The notes under the pieces: generated by a model
Databases searched by the model: none
Seen by the model: the letters and a program-made list of their open reading frames with translations, nothing else
What the model was told of the DNA's origin: nothing
Shown: positions 15,273-24,640 of the stretch, piece after piece
Position numbering within the stretch: position 1 is the first letter of the stretch
Layout: each line of letters opens with the position of its first letter
Assembly (NCBI GenBank): GCA_049582805.1
Contig: JBAUUR010000091.1
Coordinates: 1-58,468 of the forward strand
Length of the DNA: 58,468 nt
Direction: 5' to 3'
From: CAVXFS01 sp049582805
Lineage (GTDB): Bacteria > Pseudomonadota > Gammaproteobacteria > Burkholderiales > Gallionellaceae
Made by a program: the position numbers and the translations under genes

Positions 15273-15408
15273 TGCATATCTCCTTAAAATAAAAATTACG
15301 CAACAATCAAAATCTGGCGTAGCGTGTGTTGCAGAAAAAGCCCGGACCTCAATTTCAGTGGGCCGGTCAATATTCAACGTATTTTCAATTGCCACACGCC
15401 ACTACTTC

Positions 15409-15425
15409 AGCAATAGCCGTGCCAA
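15409..15425 (-). promoter_or_regulatory. Sigma-54 (-24/-12) promoter of nifH
   Basis: On the minus strand it reads TTGGCACGGCTATTGCT. This is a full match to the consensus TGGCACG-N4-TTGCT. Transcription should start near 15398, giving a leader of about 125 bases before nifH. Confidence 0.93.
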
Positions 15426-15440
15426 TAGGGGAATCAATTC

Positions 15441-15453
15441 CAATACATTGTTT
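15441..15453 (-). promoter_or_regulatory. Possible IHF site upstream of nifH
   Basis: AAACAATGTATTG on the minus strand fits WATCAA-N4-TTR with one mismatch and lies in an AT-rich stretch between the sigma-54 promoter and the NifA site. IHF bending of DNA there is known for nifH promoters. The match is weak by itself and rests mainly on its position. Confidence 0.4.
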
Positions 15454-15489
15454 ATAAAATATTAAATTTGCTTATTTGTTGGCCTGATT

Positions 15490-15505
15490 TGTAGGGAGTC
15501 CTACA
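15490..15505. promoter_or_regulatory. NifA upstream activator site for nifH
   Basis: TGTAGGGAGTCCTACA is an exact TGT-N10-ACA site and is almost fully palindromic, with the symmetry extending two bases on each side. It lies about 92-107 bases upstream of the predicted nifH start, the normal enhancer distance. Confidence 0.88.
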
Positions 15506-15785
15506 AACCCTGACAAGTTGTTGCAAATGCAGGAGCGGTTGCCAATGTCCAGATCAATGGCGCCCGCGGTCCGGGAACCTGGCTATGGCCTATGTTGCGG
15601 GGTAATAAATTGATCCGGACATTTTTCCGCTTTAGGGGCGATGCTTTGAGCAAAGCGCAGCAAAACTCCTAAGCTGGTTGAGATTGGAATGCAATTCGGC
15701 AATCTGATAAGCTGAGCAAGCCTTAATCTTCCATTCATAAATTGCAGCCATAATAGATCGTCACTAGTCAGGGGAGGCTTTTTTT

Positions 15786-17177
15786 ATGGGAAATACACAG
15801 GATGCCTGGAACGAAAGCAGTGAACCCCAGAAAGTCCGCAGCTTGGGCTGGAAAGAGTTGTATCTGAAAGAGGACTGGTGGGCGATCTGGTTTGGCATCG
15901 GACTTATGGCGCTGGCCGTCGTTCTCTACAATAGCGGGAGCCATTTCCTGTCTGCGCTGGCGGTCAATCCAGGGGGGGTGAAATGGTCGTCGTTTGACCA
16001 GCTTGCAGATCATTTTACCAAGAACGCCGGCATGTACTTTTTGCAATTCATCTTCTGGACGGCGCTTTTCGGTGTGAGTTGCCGCATCATGGGTATCAAG
16101 TTCAATGAGTTCATCCCTTCTTTCATTTTCCTTTATGTGCTTTCCATTGCGATATTCTCCATCGCGGGATGGGTGAACGCTGCCAAATTCAATCTCGAAG
16201 CGCCGCTTGTCGCGCTGGTCGCGGGCTTGGTCATTTCCAATACGGTCACTCTGCCGAAATGGATGGATGGCGCATTCAGGGTAGAGTATTTCGTGAAGCT
16301 TGGCATCGTTCTGCTGGGCGCGACTTTCCCGATTACGCTGGTTCTTACCGCCGGACCGATCGCAATCATGCAGGCCACCTTCATTTCACTGGTGACTTGC
16401 CTGGTCATTTATTTCAGCGCGACCAGGTTGTTCGGGCTGGACCGGCGGCTCGCGGCCGTAATCGGGGTAGGCGGAGCGGTTTGCGGGGTTTCTGCCTCGA
16501 TGGCGATTGCCGCATCGGTCGGGGCGAAAAAGGACGATCTTTACACCTCGGTCACGCTGGTGGTGGGCTGGGCGCTGGTGATGATCCTTGTTCTGCCGTT
16601 TGTGTCACAGGCACTGGGACTTTCCGCAGGGGTGGCAGGTGCCTGGATAGGCACCTCCGAGTTTGCCGACGCAGCCGGATTTGCCGCAGCCAGCGCCTAC
16701 GGAAAGATGGCTGGCCATGAGGATACGGCCATCAAGGCGTTCACCCTGATGAAGGTTATTGGACGAGACCTGTGGATCGGTATCTGGTCCATCGTCTGGG
16801 CGCTGATCGCAACCATGGTCTGGGAAAAAAAGGAAACGGGAGCGGCGCCTAATGCGCGGGAAATCTGGTGGCGTTTTCCCAAGTTTGTGATCGGTTTTTT
16901 TGTGGCGTCCATGCTGATGACGTGGGTCACGAGCGGCTACTCAACCGATGAGTTCAACAAGGTGGTCAAGCCAGCGCTGATCGCGCCCCTGGTATCTCTC
17001 CGCACCTGGGCTTTTCTGTTCTGCTTCCTGAGCATCGGACTCACGACCCGTTTTCGTGAACTCAAGCCGGTGGGCTGGAAGACTTTTACCGCGTTCACTA
17101 TCGGAGTCGCTGTGAACGTGGTGCTTGGCTACTACCTTTCCGCCCATGTTTTTGCGGAACACTGGTCGGGCATATAG
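15786..17177 (+). CDS. YeiH/UPF0324-family membrane protein (putative sulfate exporter family)
   Basis: The 463-aa protein has about ten hydrophobic segments and the family's glycine-rich blocks (AAVIGVGGAVCGVSASMAIA; IGTSEFADAAGFAAASAYG). The family is annotated as putative sulfate exporters on weak experimental grounds, so the substrate is open. It has a soluble N-terminal tail of about 35 residues and an insert after the first membrane segment, which makes it longer than YeiH itself (about 350 aa). AGGGGAGG precedes the ATG. It is transcribed away from nifH across the 513-base regulatory gap; a link to nitrogen fixation is not shown. Confidence 0.8.
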   Translation: MGNTQDAWNESSEPQKVRSLGWKELYLKEDWWAIWFGIGLMALAVVLYNSGSHFLSALAVNPGGVKWSSFDQLADHFTKNAGMYFLQFIFWTALFGVSCRIMGIKFNEFIPSFIFLYVLSIAIFSIAGWVNAAKFNLEAPLVALVAGLVISNTVTLPKWMDGAFRVEYFVKLGIVLLGATFPITLVLTAGPIAIMQATFISLVTCLVIYFSATRLFGLDRRLAAVIGVGGAVCGVSASMAIAASVGAKKDDLYTSVTLVVGWALVMILVLPFVSQALGLSAGVAGAWIGTSEFADAAGFAAASAYGKMAGHEDTAIKAFTLMKVIGRDLWIGIWSIVWALIATMVWEKKETGAAPNAREIWWRFPKFVIGFFVASMLMTWVTSGYSTDEFNKVVKPALIAPLVSLRTWAFLFCFLSIGLTTRFRELKPVGWKTFTAFTIGVAVNVVLGYYLSAHVFAEHWSGI

Positions 17178-17189
17178 CCATCTGGCGCC

Positions 17190-17408
17190 ATGAACACACT
17201 CTGTACTTGTTGGCAATGCGGGCACTTCGCTATTGACCCGAAGGAACTCGAAACCATCATCCCCGGCCTGAACATTGTCAGTTCGGCGTACGGATCGGTT
17301 CGCGCGGATACAGCTTATTGCAAATTCAAGGATATCTTCCTGATTCCGGCTCCTGCTTGCCACGGATTCAAGCCATTGCTGCGAGCCCACAAGTCCGCTA
17401 CCAGGTGA
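17190..17408 (+). CDS. Small Cys-rich hypothetical protein (uncertain)
   Basis: A 72-aa frame with CTCWQC near the start and two further cysteines (AYCKF, PACHGF), which could bind zinc. It follows the YeiH-type gene by 12 bases. No ribosome site is visible and I know no family for it. The rest of the gap to xdhC (17409-17658) shows no gene. Confidence 0.3.
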   Translation: MNTLCTCWQCGHFAIDPKELETIIPGLNIVSSAYGSVRADTAYCKFKDIFLIPAPACHGFKPLLRAHKSATR

Positions 17409-17658
17409 TCTGCATAAATCGGCGTGAGCGCAATGCTCCACCGTGAGCTTTTGAGAAGTCGGGATACGTCCATAATAAGTCTGTCGAGCATTCTCCCCAT
17501 AGCAGTAACTTACCCTTATCTAGCCGCCTTTTATGTTGCCCTTTGACCATGAGAACTGAAAACTTTCTATACATAGCGACATAAAGCGATGCATTGCGCG
17601 TGCCGCCTGGGGCAACCATCTCAAAATTATGGGAGAATAACCGAAACAAGGAGACACT

Positions 17659-18666
17659 GTGGATAGCGTTGATCTTTCTGTGCTCAAAACCCTGTGGGAA
17701 TGGCAAATTGGTGAGATTCCGCTGTGGTTGGTGACGGTGGTGGAAACCTTCGGCTCCAGCCCGCGCCCACAAGGTGCCATGCTCGCACTGCGCGGTGACG
17801 GCTTGGCGGTGGGTTCGGTGTCGGGCGGCTGCATCGAGGACGACCTCGTCCTGCGAGCGGTGCGTGGCCAACTTCCGGTCGACCGCTGCGAGGTACTGAC
17901 CTACGGGGTAAACCGCGAAGATGCCAGGAATTATGGGCTCCCGTGCGGCGGTGCCATGCGCCTGGTCATAGAACCGGCACAAAATGCGCATTGGGTGGAG
18001 CAAGTCCTGCAACGGATTCAGTCACATCGACTGGTCAGGCGCACTTTGCACTTCAATTCATTGCAGGTAGTGTTGGATGACGCCAGCCGCACCGACAGCA
18101 TCGCCTTCGACGGTCAGACACTGACTGCCGTGCATGGTCCGCGCTGGCGGCTTCTCATCATCGGCGCCGGACAGACTTCCAGTTATCTCGCACGCATGGC
18201 GCAAGCCCTCGATTACCAGGTCATCGTCTGCGATCCGCGCAAAGAAATTCTCCATGCCTGGGACGTGCCGGACACTGTTCTGATGAGCGAGATGCCTGAC
18301 GACGCGGTGCTGGCATTGCAAGTCGATGACTGCACCGCCATCATCGCGCTCACACATGATCCAAAGCTGGATGACATGGCACTCATGACGGCTCTGAAAT
18401 CGTCAGCGTTCTATGTCGGTGCGCTTGGCTCGAAAGCCAGCAATGCAAAGCGCCGCGAGAGGCTGGCATTGTTCGATCTCACCCAGAAGGAAATCGCCCG
18501 GCTGCACGGGCCGGTAGGCTTGAGCATTGGCAGCCGCACGCCGCCGGAGATAGCAGTGGCCATCCTCGCGCATTTGATTTCTGTTCGAAACCAGTCGGCT
18601 CAAGCAGCCAGCGTTGCACAATCCATCACTCAGGCTCAACCCAACAATCAGGAGGTGTGCTCATGA
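17659..18666 (+). CDS. XdhC-family molybdenum cofactor insertion/maturation protein
   Basis: XdhC-type proteins bind molybdenum cofactor, promote its sulfuration and deliver it to xanthine-dehydrogenase-family enzymes. The N-terminal XdhC/CoxI domain shows TFGSSPRPQGAMLAL and SVSGGCIEDDLV. A C-terminal Rossmann domain begins near residue 165 with LLIIGAGQTSSYLARMA and contains the conserved YVGALGSKASNAKRRERL. Translation starts at GTG 17659 behind AAGGAG. The stop overlaps the ATG of the next gene (ATGA), so the four genes xdhC, small subunit, large subunit and mocA form one coupled operon. Confidence 0.9.
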   Translation: MDSVDLSVLKTLWEWQIGEIPLWLVTVVETFGSSPRPQGAMLALRGDGLAVGSVSGGCIEDDLVLRAVRGQLPVDRCEVLTYGVNREDARNYGLPCGGAMRLVIEPAQNAHWVEQVLQRIQSHRLVRRTLHFNSLQVVLDDASRTDSIAFDGQTLTAVHGPRWRLLIIGAGQTSSYLARMAQALDYQVIVCDPRKEILHAWDVPDTVLMSEMPDDAVLALQVDDCTAIIALTHDPKLDDMALMTALKSSAFYVGALGSKASNAKRRERLALFDLTQKEIARLHGPVGLSIGSRTPPEIAVAILAHLISVRNQSAQAASVAQSITQAQPNNQEVCS

Positions 18667-19130
18667 TTACTTTAATCATCAACGGAACCAAGGCCAAGGT
18701 CGATGCCGCCCCTGATACGCCGTTGCTCTGGGTGCTGCGTGACCATCTGCAACTTACCGGCACCAAATATGGCTGCGGCATCGCGCAGTGCGGTGCCTGC
18801 ACCGTGCACCTGAATGGCCGCGCTGTTCGTTCCTGCGTTACGCCGGTGTCCATGGCAAGCGGCAAGCAGGTCACCACCATCGAAGGGCTGGCCGAAACCG
18901 CGCTCGGGAAAACGGTGCAGGCGGCCTGGCAGGAAGTGGACGTGCCACAGTGCGGATACTGCCAGTCGGGCCAGATCATGGCGGCCACCGCACTGCTCAA
19001 GGAGACTGCGCACCCCAGCGAATCGCAGATCATCGCCGCGATGGATGGCATCCTGTGCCGTTGTGGCACCTACAACCGCATCCGCGCGGCGATCCAGAAG
19101 GCGGCGGAAATGAATGGAGGTGCCGTATGA
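18663..19130 (+). CDS. [2Fe-2S] subunit of a molybdenum hydroxylase (IorA-like)
   Basis: This small subunit carries electrons from the molybdopterin subunit. The N-terminal plant-type cluster motif is YGCGIAQCGACTVHL with a further Cys in VRSCVTP. The C-terminal cluster has CGYCQSGQ and CRCGTYNRI. This two-cluster form (155 aa) is typical of isoquinoline oxidoreductase-type and aldehyde-type enzymes that lack a separate FAD subunit. AGGAGG lies upstream of the ATG at 18663, and the stop overlaps the large-subunit start in ATGA. Confidence 0.92.
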   Translation: MITLIINGTKAKVDAAPDTPLLWVLRDHLQLTGTKYGCGIAQCGACTVHLNGRAVRSCVTPVSMASGKQVTTIEGLAETALGKTVQAAWQEVDVPQCGYCQSGQIMAATALLKETAHPSESQIIAAMDGILCRCGTYNRIRAAIQKAAEMNGGAV

Positions 19131-21298
19131 AACCCGTTACCGCGCAAAATCCATCCCGCCGCAAATTCCTCAAGGATTCCGCCGCATTGATGGGCGGTCT
19201 GGTGATCGGCTTCTACCTGCCGATCAAAGGGGGTCGTGCTTATGCGGCCGATGCGCCGCCCGAGCAAGTGTATCCGCCCAACGCTTTCATCCGCATCGCA
19301 CCAGACGACAGCATCACTATCGTCGTCAACAAGTCCGAGATGGGACAGGGTGTCTACACCTCGCTGCCGATGCTGATAGCGGAAGAACTGGAAGCCGACT
19401 GGAGCCGTATCCGCGTCGAGTCCGCACCGGTGGCAGCGGTGTATAACCGCCCGGGTATGGGCATGCAAATGACCGGCGGCAGTTCCAGCATCCCGTCGTC
19501 GTGGGAGCAACTGCGGCGAGTCGGCGCCAGCGGCAGGATAATGCTGATTCGCGCTGCGGCCCAACAATGGGGCGTGCCGGAAAGCGAATGCCATGCCGAG
19601 AACAGCCAGGTGATCCATGCCGGCAGCGGCAAGAAAGCGAGTTACGGCGCACTGGCCGATGCTGCGGCCAAACTGCCGCTGCCGGACAACGTTCCACTCA
19701 AGCTGCCCAGGGATTTCAAGTTGATCGGCAAGCCAACGAAACGTCTCGATACGCCGGCAAAGATCAACGGCAGCGCCCGGTTCGGCCTCGACGTTTATCT
19801 GCCCGGCATGTTGACGGTGTTGATTGCCCGCAGCCCGGTATTCGGGGCCAAGGTGAAGCGCTTCGACGCGACCGAGGCGCGCAAGCTGCCGGACGTGCAG
19901 GGTGTCTATCAGGTACCAACCGGCATTGCGGTTGCTGCAACCGGGTTCTGGCCTGCCAAGACTGCGCGCGACCTGCTGGATATCGAGTGGGAGGAAGGAC
20001 CGGGTGCGGCGCTTTCCACCCCGAAGATGTTTGCGGAATTCCTTGAACTGGCAAAACAGCCGGGTGCCGTGGCGCGGAAGGATGGCGATACCGTGCAGGG
20101 CTTCACGGAAGCACACAAGACCATCAGTGCCGAGTATGAGGTGCCTTATCTGGCACACGCCGCGATGGAGCCGCTCAACGCGGTGGTAGACCTCCAGTCC
20201 GACCACTGCAGCATCTGGACCGGCACGCAGGCGCAGACCATGGATTGCGCCATGGCAGCAAAGACCGCAGGGCTCAAGCCGGAACAGGTGGAAATTCATA
20301 CGACTTTCCTCGGCGGCGGTTTTGGCCGGCGCGCCAATCCGAGATCGGATTTCGTCATCGAGGCGGTGCAGGTGGCGATGGCGGTCGGCAAACCGGTCAA
20401 GGTGGTGTGGACGCGCGAGGACGACATGCGTGGCGGCTACTATCGGCCGATGTGGGCCGACCATATCGAGGCTGGAATAGCGAAAGATGGTAAACCGCTG
20501 GCATGGAAACACACCATCGTCGGCCAGTCCATTGTTGCCGATACGCCTTTCGAAGCCTTTATTACCCATAACGGCATCGACGCCACCTCGGTGGAGGGCG
20601 CGGCGACACTGCCCTACATGATTCCCAACCTGCAGGTCGAGCTGCACAGCCCGAAGAATGCCGTGCCGGTGCAGTGGTGGCGCTCGGTAGGCCACTCGCA
20701 TACGGCGTTCGTCGTCGAAACCATGATCGACGAACTGGCGCACCTGGCCGGCAAGGACCCGGTCGCCTACCGGCTCGACATCCTGCCTGCCAATTCGCGC
20801 TACCGGGGCGTGCTGCAACTGGCTGCGGAGCAAGCCGGCTGGGGCAAAAAGAAGTTGCCAGCCGGTCACGCATACGGTGTAGCGGTACACGAGTCATTCA
20901 ACAGCTACGTGGCAGAGATCGCCGAAGTGTCGCTGGAAAGCAGCAGGATCCGCGTGCATCGCGTGGTCTCCGCGGTGGATTGCGGCATGGTCATCAACCC
21001 GGACGGCGTGCATCAGCAGATCGAAAGCGCCATCGTCTACGGACTCTCCGCTGCCTTGCATGGTGCGATCACGCTGGAGAACGGCCGCGTGATGCAATCG
21101 AATTTCAACGACTACCCGCCGCTTAAATTTTCCGAAATGCCGCAGGTCGAGGTGCATATTGTGGCAAGCAATGAGGCGCCCACCGGCATCGGAGAACCGG
21201 GCACGCCGCCGATCGCACCGGCGGTTGCCAACGCGGTGTTCACGCTGACCGGCAAGCGCTTGCGCCGCATGCCGTTCGACCAGGAAAGCTTTGCCTGA
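19127..21298 (+). CDS. Molybdopterin subunit of a molybdenum hydroxylase (IorB-like)
   Basis: The 723-aa catalytic subunit begins with a twin-arginine signal (SRRKFLKDSAALMGG), so the folded enzyme is probably exported to the periplasm with its small subunit. Blocks typical of IorB-like enzymes follow: SEMGQGVYTSLPMLIAEELE, TTFLGGGFGRRANPR near residue 395, and GIGEPGTPPIAPAVANAVF near the end, which holds the active-site glutamate. The substrate cannot be told from sequence; aldehydes or N-heterocycles are common in the family. An in-frame extension from 18788 covers the small-subunit gene and is rejected. Confidence 0.9.
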   Translation: MKPVTAQNPSRRKFLKDSAALMGGLVIGFYLPIKGGRAYAADAPPEQVYPPNAFIRIAPDDSITIVVNKSEMGQGVYTSLPMLIAEELEADWSRIRVESAPVAAVYNRPGMGMQMTGGSSSIPSSWEQLRRVGASGRIMLIRAAAQQWGVPESECHAENSQVIHAGSGKKASYGALADAAAKLPLPDNVPLKLPRDFKLIGKPTKRLDTPAKINGSARFGLDVYLPGMLTVLIARSPVFGAKVKRFDATEARKLPDVQGVYQVPTGIAVAATGFWPAKTARDLLDIEWEEGPGAALSTPKMFAEFLELAKQPGAVARKDGDTVQGFTEAHKTISAEYEVPYLAHAAMEPLNAVVDLQSDHCSIWTGTQAQTMDCAMAAKTAGLKPEQVEIHTTFLGGGFGRRANPRSDFVIEAVQVAMAVGKPVKVVWTREDDMRGGYYRPMWADHIEAGIAKDGKPLAWKHTIVGQSIVADTPFEAFITHNGIDATSVEGAATLPYMIPNLQVELHSPKNAVPVQWWRSVGHSHTAFVVETMIDELAHLAGKDPVAYRLDILPANSRYRGVLQLAAEQAGWGKKKLPAGHAYGVAVHESFNSYVAEIAEVSLESSRIRVHRVVSAVDCGMVINPDGVHQQIESAIVYGLSAALHGAITLENGRVMQSNFNDYPPLKFSEMPQVEVHIVASNEAPTGIGEPGTPPIAPAVANAVFTLTGKRLRRMPFDQESFA

Positions 21299-21905
21299 TC
21301 CGGGTGACATCGCCGCCATCGTGCTGGCAGCGGGAGCTTCGCACCGCTTCGGTTCGGACAAGCTGCTGCATCCGGTGACGCTGCGTGGGGTGACCTTGCC
21401 GCTCGCCGCGCACAGTCTGCTGCCATGGCTGGAGACATTCGGGCATGCCACCGCAGTAGTCAGGCCGGGGGCGGATGGATTTTGCCGTGCCATGGAAACT
21501 GCGCTGGGCGCGATCAATCCAGCGCCGATACGCTGGATCGTATGTGCGGATGCCGCGCAGGGTATGGCTGCCAGCCTCGTCTGCGGCGTGCGCGCAAACC
21601 ATGACGCGGCCGGTTGGCTGATCGGGCTGGCCGATATGCCTGCTGTACCAATGGCAGCTATTGCGGGCGTGCGCAATGCGCTGTTGGCCGGCGCGGCCTT
21701 GGCTGCTCCCTGCCGCGATGGCCGGCGCGGCCATCCGGTCGGGTTTGCCTCCAATTATCACGATGAATTGATGCTGCTTCAGGGGGATACCGGCGCCCGA
21801 CGTCTGCTGGAGCGCGATATGTCCAAAGTTGTGGATATAAAGATCGACGATGATGGAATTTTTGCTGACATCGATGTCCCGAGCGATCTGAAATATCTGG
21901 GATAG
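21291..21905 (+). CDS. MocA/MobA-like molybdenum cofactor nucleotidyltransferase
   Basis: The N-terminal motif IVLAAGASHRFGSDKLL is the nucleotide-binding signature L-A-A-G-x-S-x-R-x-G-x-x-K of MobA/MocA enzymes, which attach CMP or GMP to molybdopterin. A second motif, GLADMPAVP, corresponds to the metal-binding LxDMP segment. Next to xdhC and a xanthine-dehydrogenase-family enzyme, CTP transfer (MocA) is the likely reaction. The start is a TTG overlapping the large-subunit stop. The 204-aa length is normal. Confidence 0.82.
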   Translation: MPDPGDIAAIVLAAGASHRFGSDKLLHPVTLRGVTLPLAAHSLLPWLETFGHATAVVRPGADGFCRAMETALGAINPAPIRWIVCADAAQGMAASLVCGVRANHDAAGWLIGLADMPAVPMAAIAGVRNALLAGAALAAPCRDGRRGHPVGFASNYHDELMLLQGDTGARRLLERDMSKVVDIKIDDDGIFADIDVPSDLKYLG

Positions 21906-22031
21906 ATTCTCGACAAAAGCCAAAGATGAAACTGCCTGCGTGCAACATGAGACAGCGTGCCTGCTTTTCGATCATTGAAATTGAAATCCCGCAAGCTGGC
22001 GTCGAAGTTTTTCGAGTGTGGACAACCTGGT

Positions 22032-24167
22032 TCAGCTAGCATCGAGCTTTGCGATCGCCTGATGGACGCGATCAGCAGTCATCGGCAACCTGAACAGGCG
22101 CGCCCCGGTTGCGTCAAACACCGCATTGGCAATCACTGCTCCAGTAGTCGTGATCGGCGGCTCTCCACCGCCCTGCGGCGCCAGATCGTCATTCTTGACA
22201 AGCACGGCCTCGATTCGCGGAACCCAGGAGAAATGCGGGATCTCGTAGGTGTCGAAATTCCGGTCAAGAATCTCTCCGCCAAGGAAACGAAGCTCCTCGG
22301 CCAATGTATAGCCGAGGCCCATGGTAATCGCGCCTTCAATTTGCATCTTTGCGCCTTCGGGATTCACGACGATCCCCATGTCCTGTGCGCAGACAATCCG
22401 GATTACTTTCACGCTTCCATTGGCCGGATCCACTTTGACTTCGGCCATCGTCGCGACGTAGGTTCCGGCGTCGATACTGCACGCCAGTCCAACCCCCCTT
22501 CTGCTTGGTGAAACAGCCGCCTTCCAGCCAAAGGCATCGGCCGCCGCTTGCAGGACTCTGCGCATTCTGGCATCCGTAAGATTGCGAAGACGAAACGCGA
22601 GCGGGTCCTCTCCAGCCGCAGATGCCATGATGTCGATTTGCGATTCGATGGCAAATACGTTCATGTTTGTGCCCGGTGAGCGCCAAGGTCCAACAGCAAA
22701 CGGATGAAGATTTGCCTGTGCGGTAGCAGAAATGGAACCGTACGAAATTCCACCGCTCGACATAATCCGCGCATTAGGAATATCGTAGCAAGAAGTTGCT
22801 CCGCGTTCGCCGGCAGCGTAGACCGAATAGTCCCAAAGCGAGATTTTTCCATCTTGCCCGATTCCTGACATGATCTTCACGACTGAGGCCGGATCAAATG
22901 TGTCATTGAAAAATTCTTCAGAGCGGGTCCAGGCCACTTGCACTGCTGCACCCGTAATCTGTGCGAGCCGCGCCGCTTCGACGGCCTGACCGTCCGCACT
23001 TTTGCCGCCGAACCCGCCTCCAAGAAACGGGGTAATCACGCGGACGTTTTTGGGATCCAGGCCGAGAACCTGGGCGATTCGATCCCGTGTCGGGAAAGGG
23101 GTCTGCGTCGACGCCCAGACCGTTGCCTTGCCGCCCTTGATTTCGGCCAGGGCCGCATGCGGCTCTATTGCCGCATGGGCGACGTATCCTTTGTGGTATG
23201 TCGCGTCGAACAGGCGCGCGGCACTGGCGCGAGCCGCCTTGAGATCGCCCCGCTCCGTTAATTGTTTTTGCGGAGCTGCCTGAGAGACAATGTGATCAAA
23301 GATGCTTTCCGGGTCAACCTTCGCCTCGGGCAATCGCCACTCCGCTTTAATACGCATCAATGCATTCCCGGCGGCTTCCGGATCAGCGTGTAACACTGCG
23401 ATCAAGTCTCCACGATTAACGATAGTAATCCCAGGCTGTTTCTCGGCATCGGATGTGTCAAGCTGCTGTAATGTGGCGCCATGCGTCGGCGGACGCAGAA
23501 TCCGTGCGTAGAGCATGCCCGGGACCCTGATGTCGGCAGCGTATTTCGCGCCACCCGTTACTTTCTCGAGTGCGTCGAGCCGCTTCGGTGAACTGCCAAT
23601 CACACTGAATTCGGAGACGGACCTTAAAACAGCCTTTTTGTCCACCACTTGAGTGATTCGGGCTCCCTTGGAAAGCTCACCGTAGCTAACCTGCCGGTTC
23701 GGTTCGCCCGCGACAAAGGCAATACCGTCCTTGACCATGATCTTTTCATTCGGAACGCCAAGCTTTTTGGCGGCAAGAGTTATCACAACTTCCCGTGCCT
23801 TGGCTGCGGCAGCGCGCAGTGCCGGCCCGAACATGCGTGTCGTGAGGGAACCGAACGTCCCCCTGTCCCACGGGCATTTGTCGGTATCGCCCAGCACCAT
23901 GTCAATCGACGCAAGTTCAACGCCCAACTCCTCGGCCACCATTTGCGCCTGCGAGGTCAATACTCCCTGACCCATCTCGATCTTCCCGGAAAAAACCGTT
24001 ACTCGTCCATTCTTGCCAATCAACAGATATGCGTTGAAATCCTCCGGGTAGAGGAGTTTCGCATCTTGCGAAAATACCGCCAAAGGGCCAAGACCGACGA
24101 AAACGACAATTCCCCCGCCAGCCAGCTTTAAGAAGGTGCGGCGGCTCATTCCAACAGAAGTGCTCAT
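22032..24167 (-). CDS. Second molybdopterin hydroxylase large subunit
   Basis: This 711-aa protein belongs to the same family as the product of 19127-21298 but is clearly diverged. It also starts with a twin-arginine signal (MSRRTFLKLAGGGIVVFVG). Conserved parts are GKIEMGQGVLTSQAQMVAEE, VITPFLGGGFGGKSADGQA and PQGGGEPPITTTGAVIANAV with the active-site glutamate. The ATG at 24167 overlaps the small-subunit stop. The pair converges on the xdhC operon, 126 bases away, and probably relies on its maturation factors. The substrate is unknown. Confidence 0.9.
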   Translation of the reverse strand: MSTSVGMSRRTFLKLAGGGIVVFVGLGPLAVFSQDAKLLYPEDFNAYLLIGKNGRVTVFSGKIEMGQGVLTSQAQMVAEELGVELASIDMVLGDTDKCPWDRGTFGSLTTRMFGPALRAAAAKAREVVITLAAKKLGVPNEKIMVKDGIAFVAGEPNRQVSYGELSKGARITQVVDKKAVLRSVSEFSVIGSSPKRLDALEKVTGGAKYAADIRVPGMLYARILRPPTHGATLQQLDTSDAEKQPGITIVNRGDLIAVLHADPEAAGNALMRIKAEWRLPEAKVDPESIFDHIVSQAAPQKQLTERGDLKAARASAARLFDATYHKGYVAHAAIEPHAALAEIKGGKATVWASTQTPFPTRDRIAQVLGLDPKNVRVITPFLGGGFGGKSADGQAVEAARLAQITGAAVQVAWTRSEEFFNDTFDPASVVKIMSGIGQDGKISLWDYSVYAAGERGATSCYDIPNARIMSSGGISYGSISATAQANLHPFAVGPWRSPGTNMNVFAIESQIDIMASAAGEDPLAFRLRNLTDARMRRVLQAAADAFGWKAAVSPSRRGVGLACSIDAGTYVATMAEVKVDPANGSVKVIRIVCAQDMGIVVNPEGAKMQIEGAITMGLGYTLAEELRFLGGEILDRNFDTYEIPHFSWVPRIEAVLVKNDDLAPQGGGEPPITTTGAVIANAVFDATGARLFRLPMTADRVHQAIAKLDAS

Positions 24168-24640
24168 GATTGCCCCTCCATCAGACCGGAAGCGGATTCG
24201 ATTGCCGCAACAATCCTTTGGTGGGCTCCGCAGCGGCAAAGGTTATGCTCCATATGGGCAATAATTGCAACACGCGACGGCTTTGGATTATTGCGGAGAA
24301 ACGCATATGCATCCAGCAGCATGCCCGAGGTGCAGTATCCGCACTGTAACGCGCTGTGATCAATGAATGCCTGTTGCAACGGGTGCAATTTTCCCGCGCG
24401 GGCAAGGCCCTCTATTGTCACAACTTCCTTGCTCTCTATATTCTTCAGCGATGTCAGGCAAGAACGCACGGCTTTGTCACCGACGATCACAGTACATGCG
24501 CCGCATAATCCTTCCCCGCATCCGTACTTTGTGCCAGTGAGATTGAGGTCCGTGCGTAACACCCATAGGAGTGTGCGGTCGTCGTCGGTATTTACTGTGA
24601 TGGGCTGACCGTTCAGGCCAAATTGGATCGAGCGTTTCAT
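24164..24640 (-). CDS. Second [2Fe-2S] subunit of a molybdenum hydroxylase
   Basis: The 158-aa protein has the plant-type motif YGCGEGLCGACTVIV with Cys in VRSCLTS, and the second cluster CGYCTSGM / CRCGAHQRI. It overlaps the large-subunit gene in ATGA and is the first gene of this two-gene operon. It is the counterpart of the product of 18663-19130, with many substitutions, which indicates an old duplication or separate acquisition. Confidence 0.92.
   Translation of the reverse strand: MKRSIQFGLNGQPITVNTDDDRTLLWVLRTDLNLTGTKYGCGEGLCGACTVIVGDKAVRSCLTSLKNIESKEVVTIEGLARAGKLHPLQQAFIDHSALQCGYCTSGMLLDAYAFLRNNPKPSRVAIIAHMEHNLCRCGAHQRIVAAIESASGLMEGQS

Noticed and set aside
18788..19126. 113-codon extension of the first Mo-hydroxylase large subunit
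   Set aside because: It is another frame of the 2Fe-2S subunit gene; the Tat signal begins at ATG 19127.
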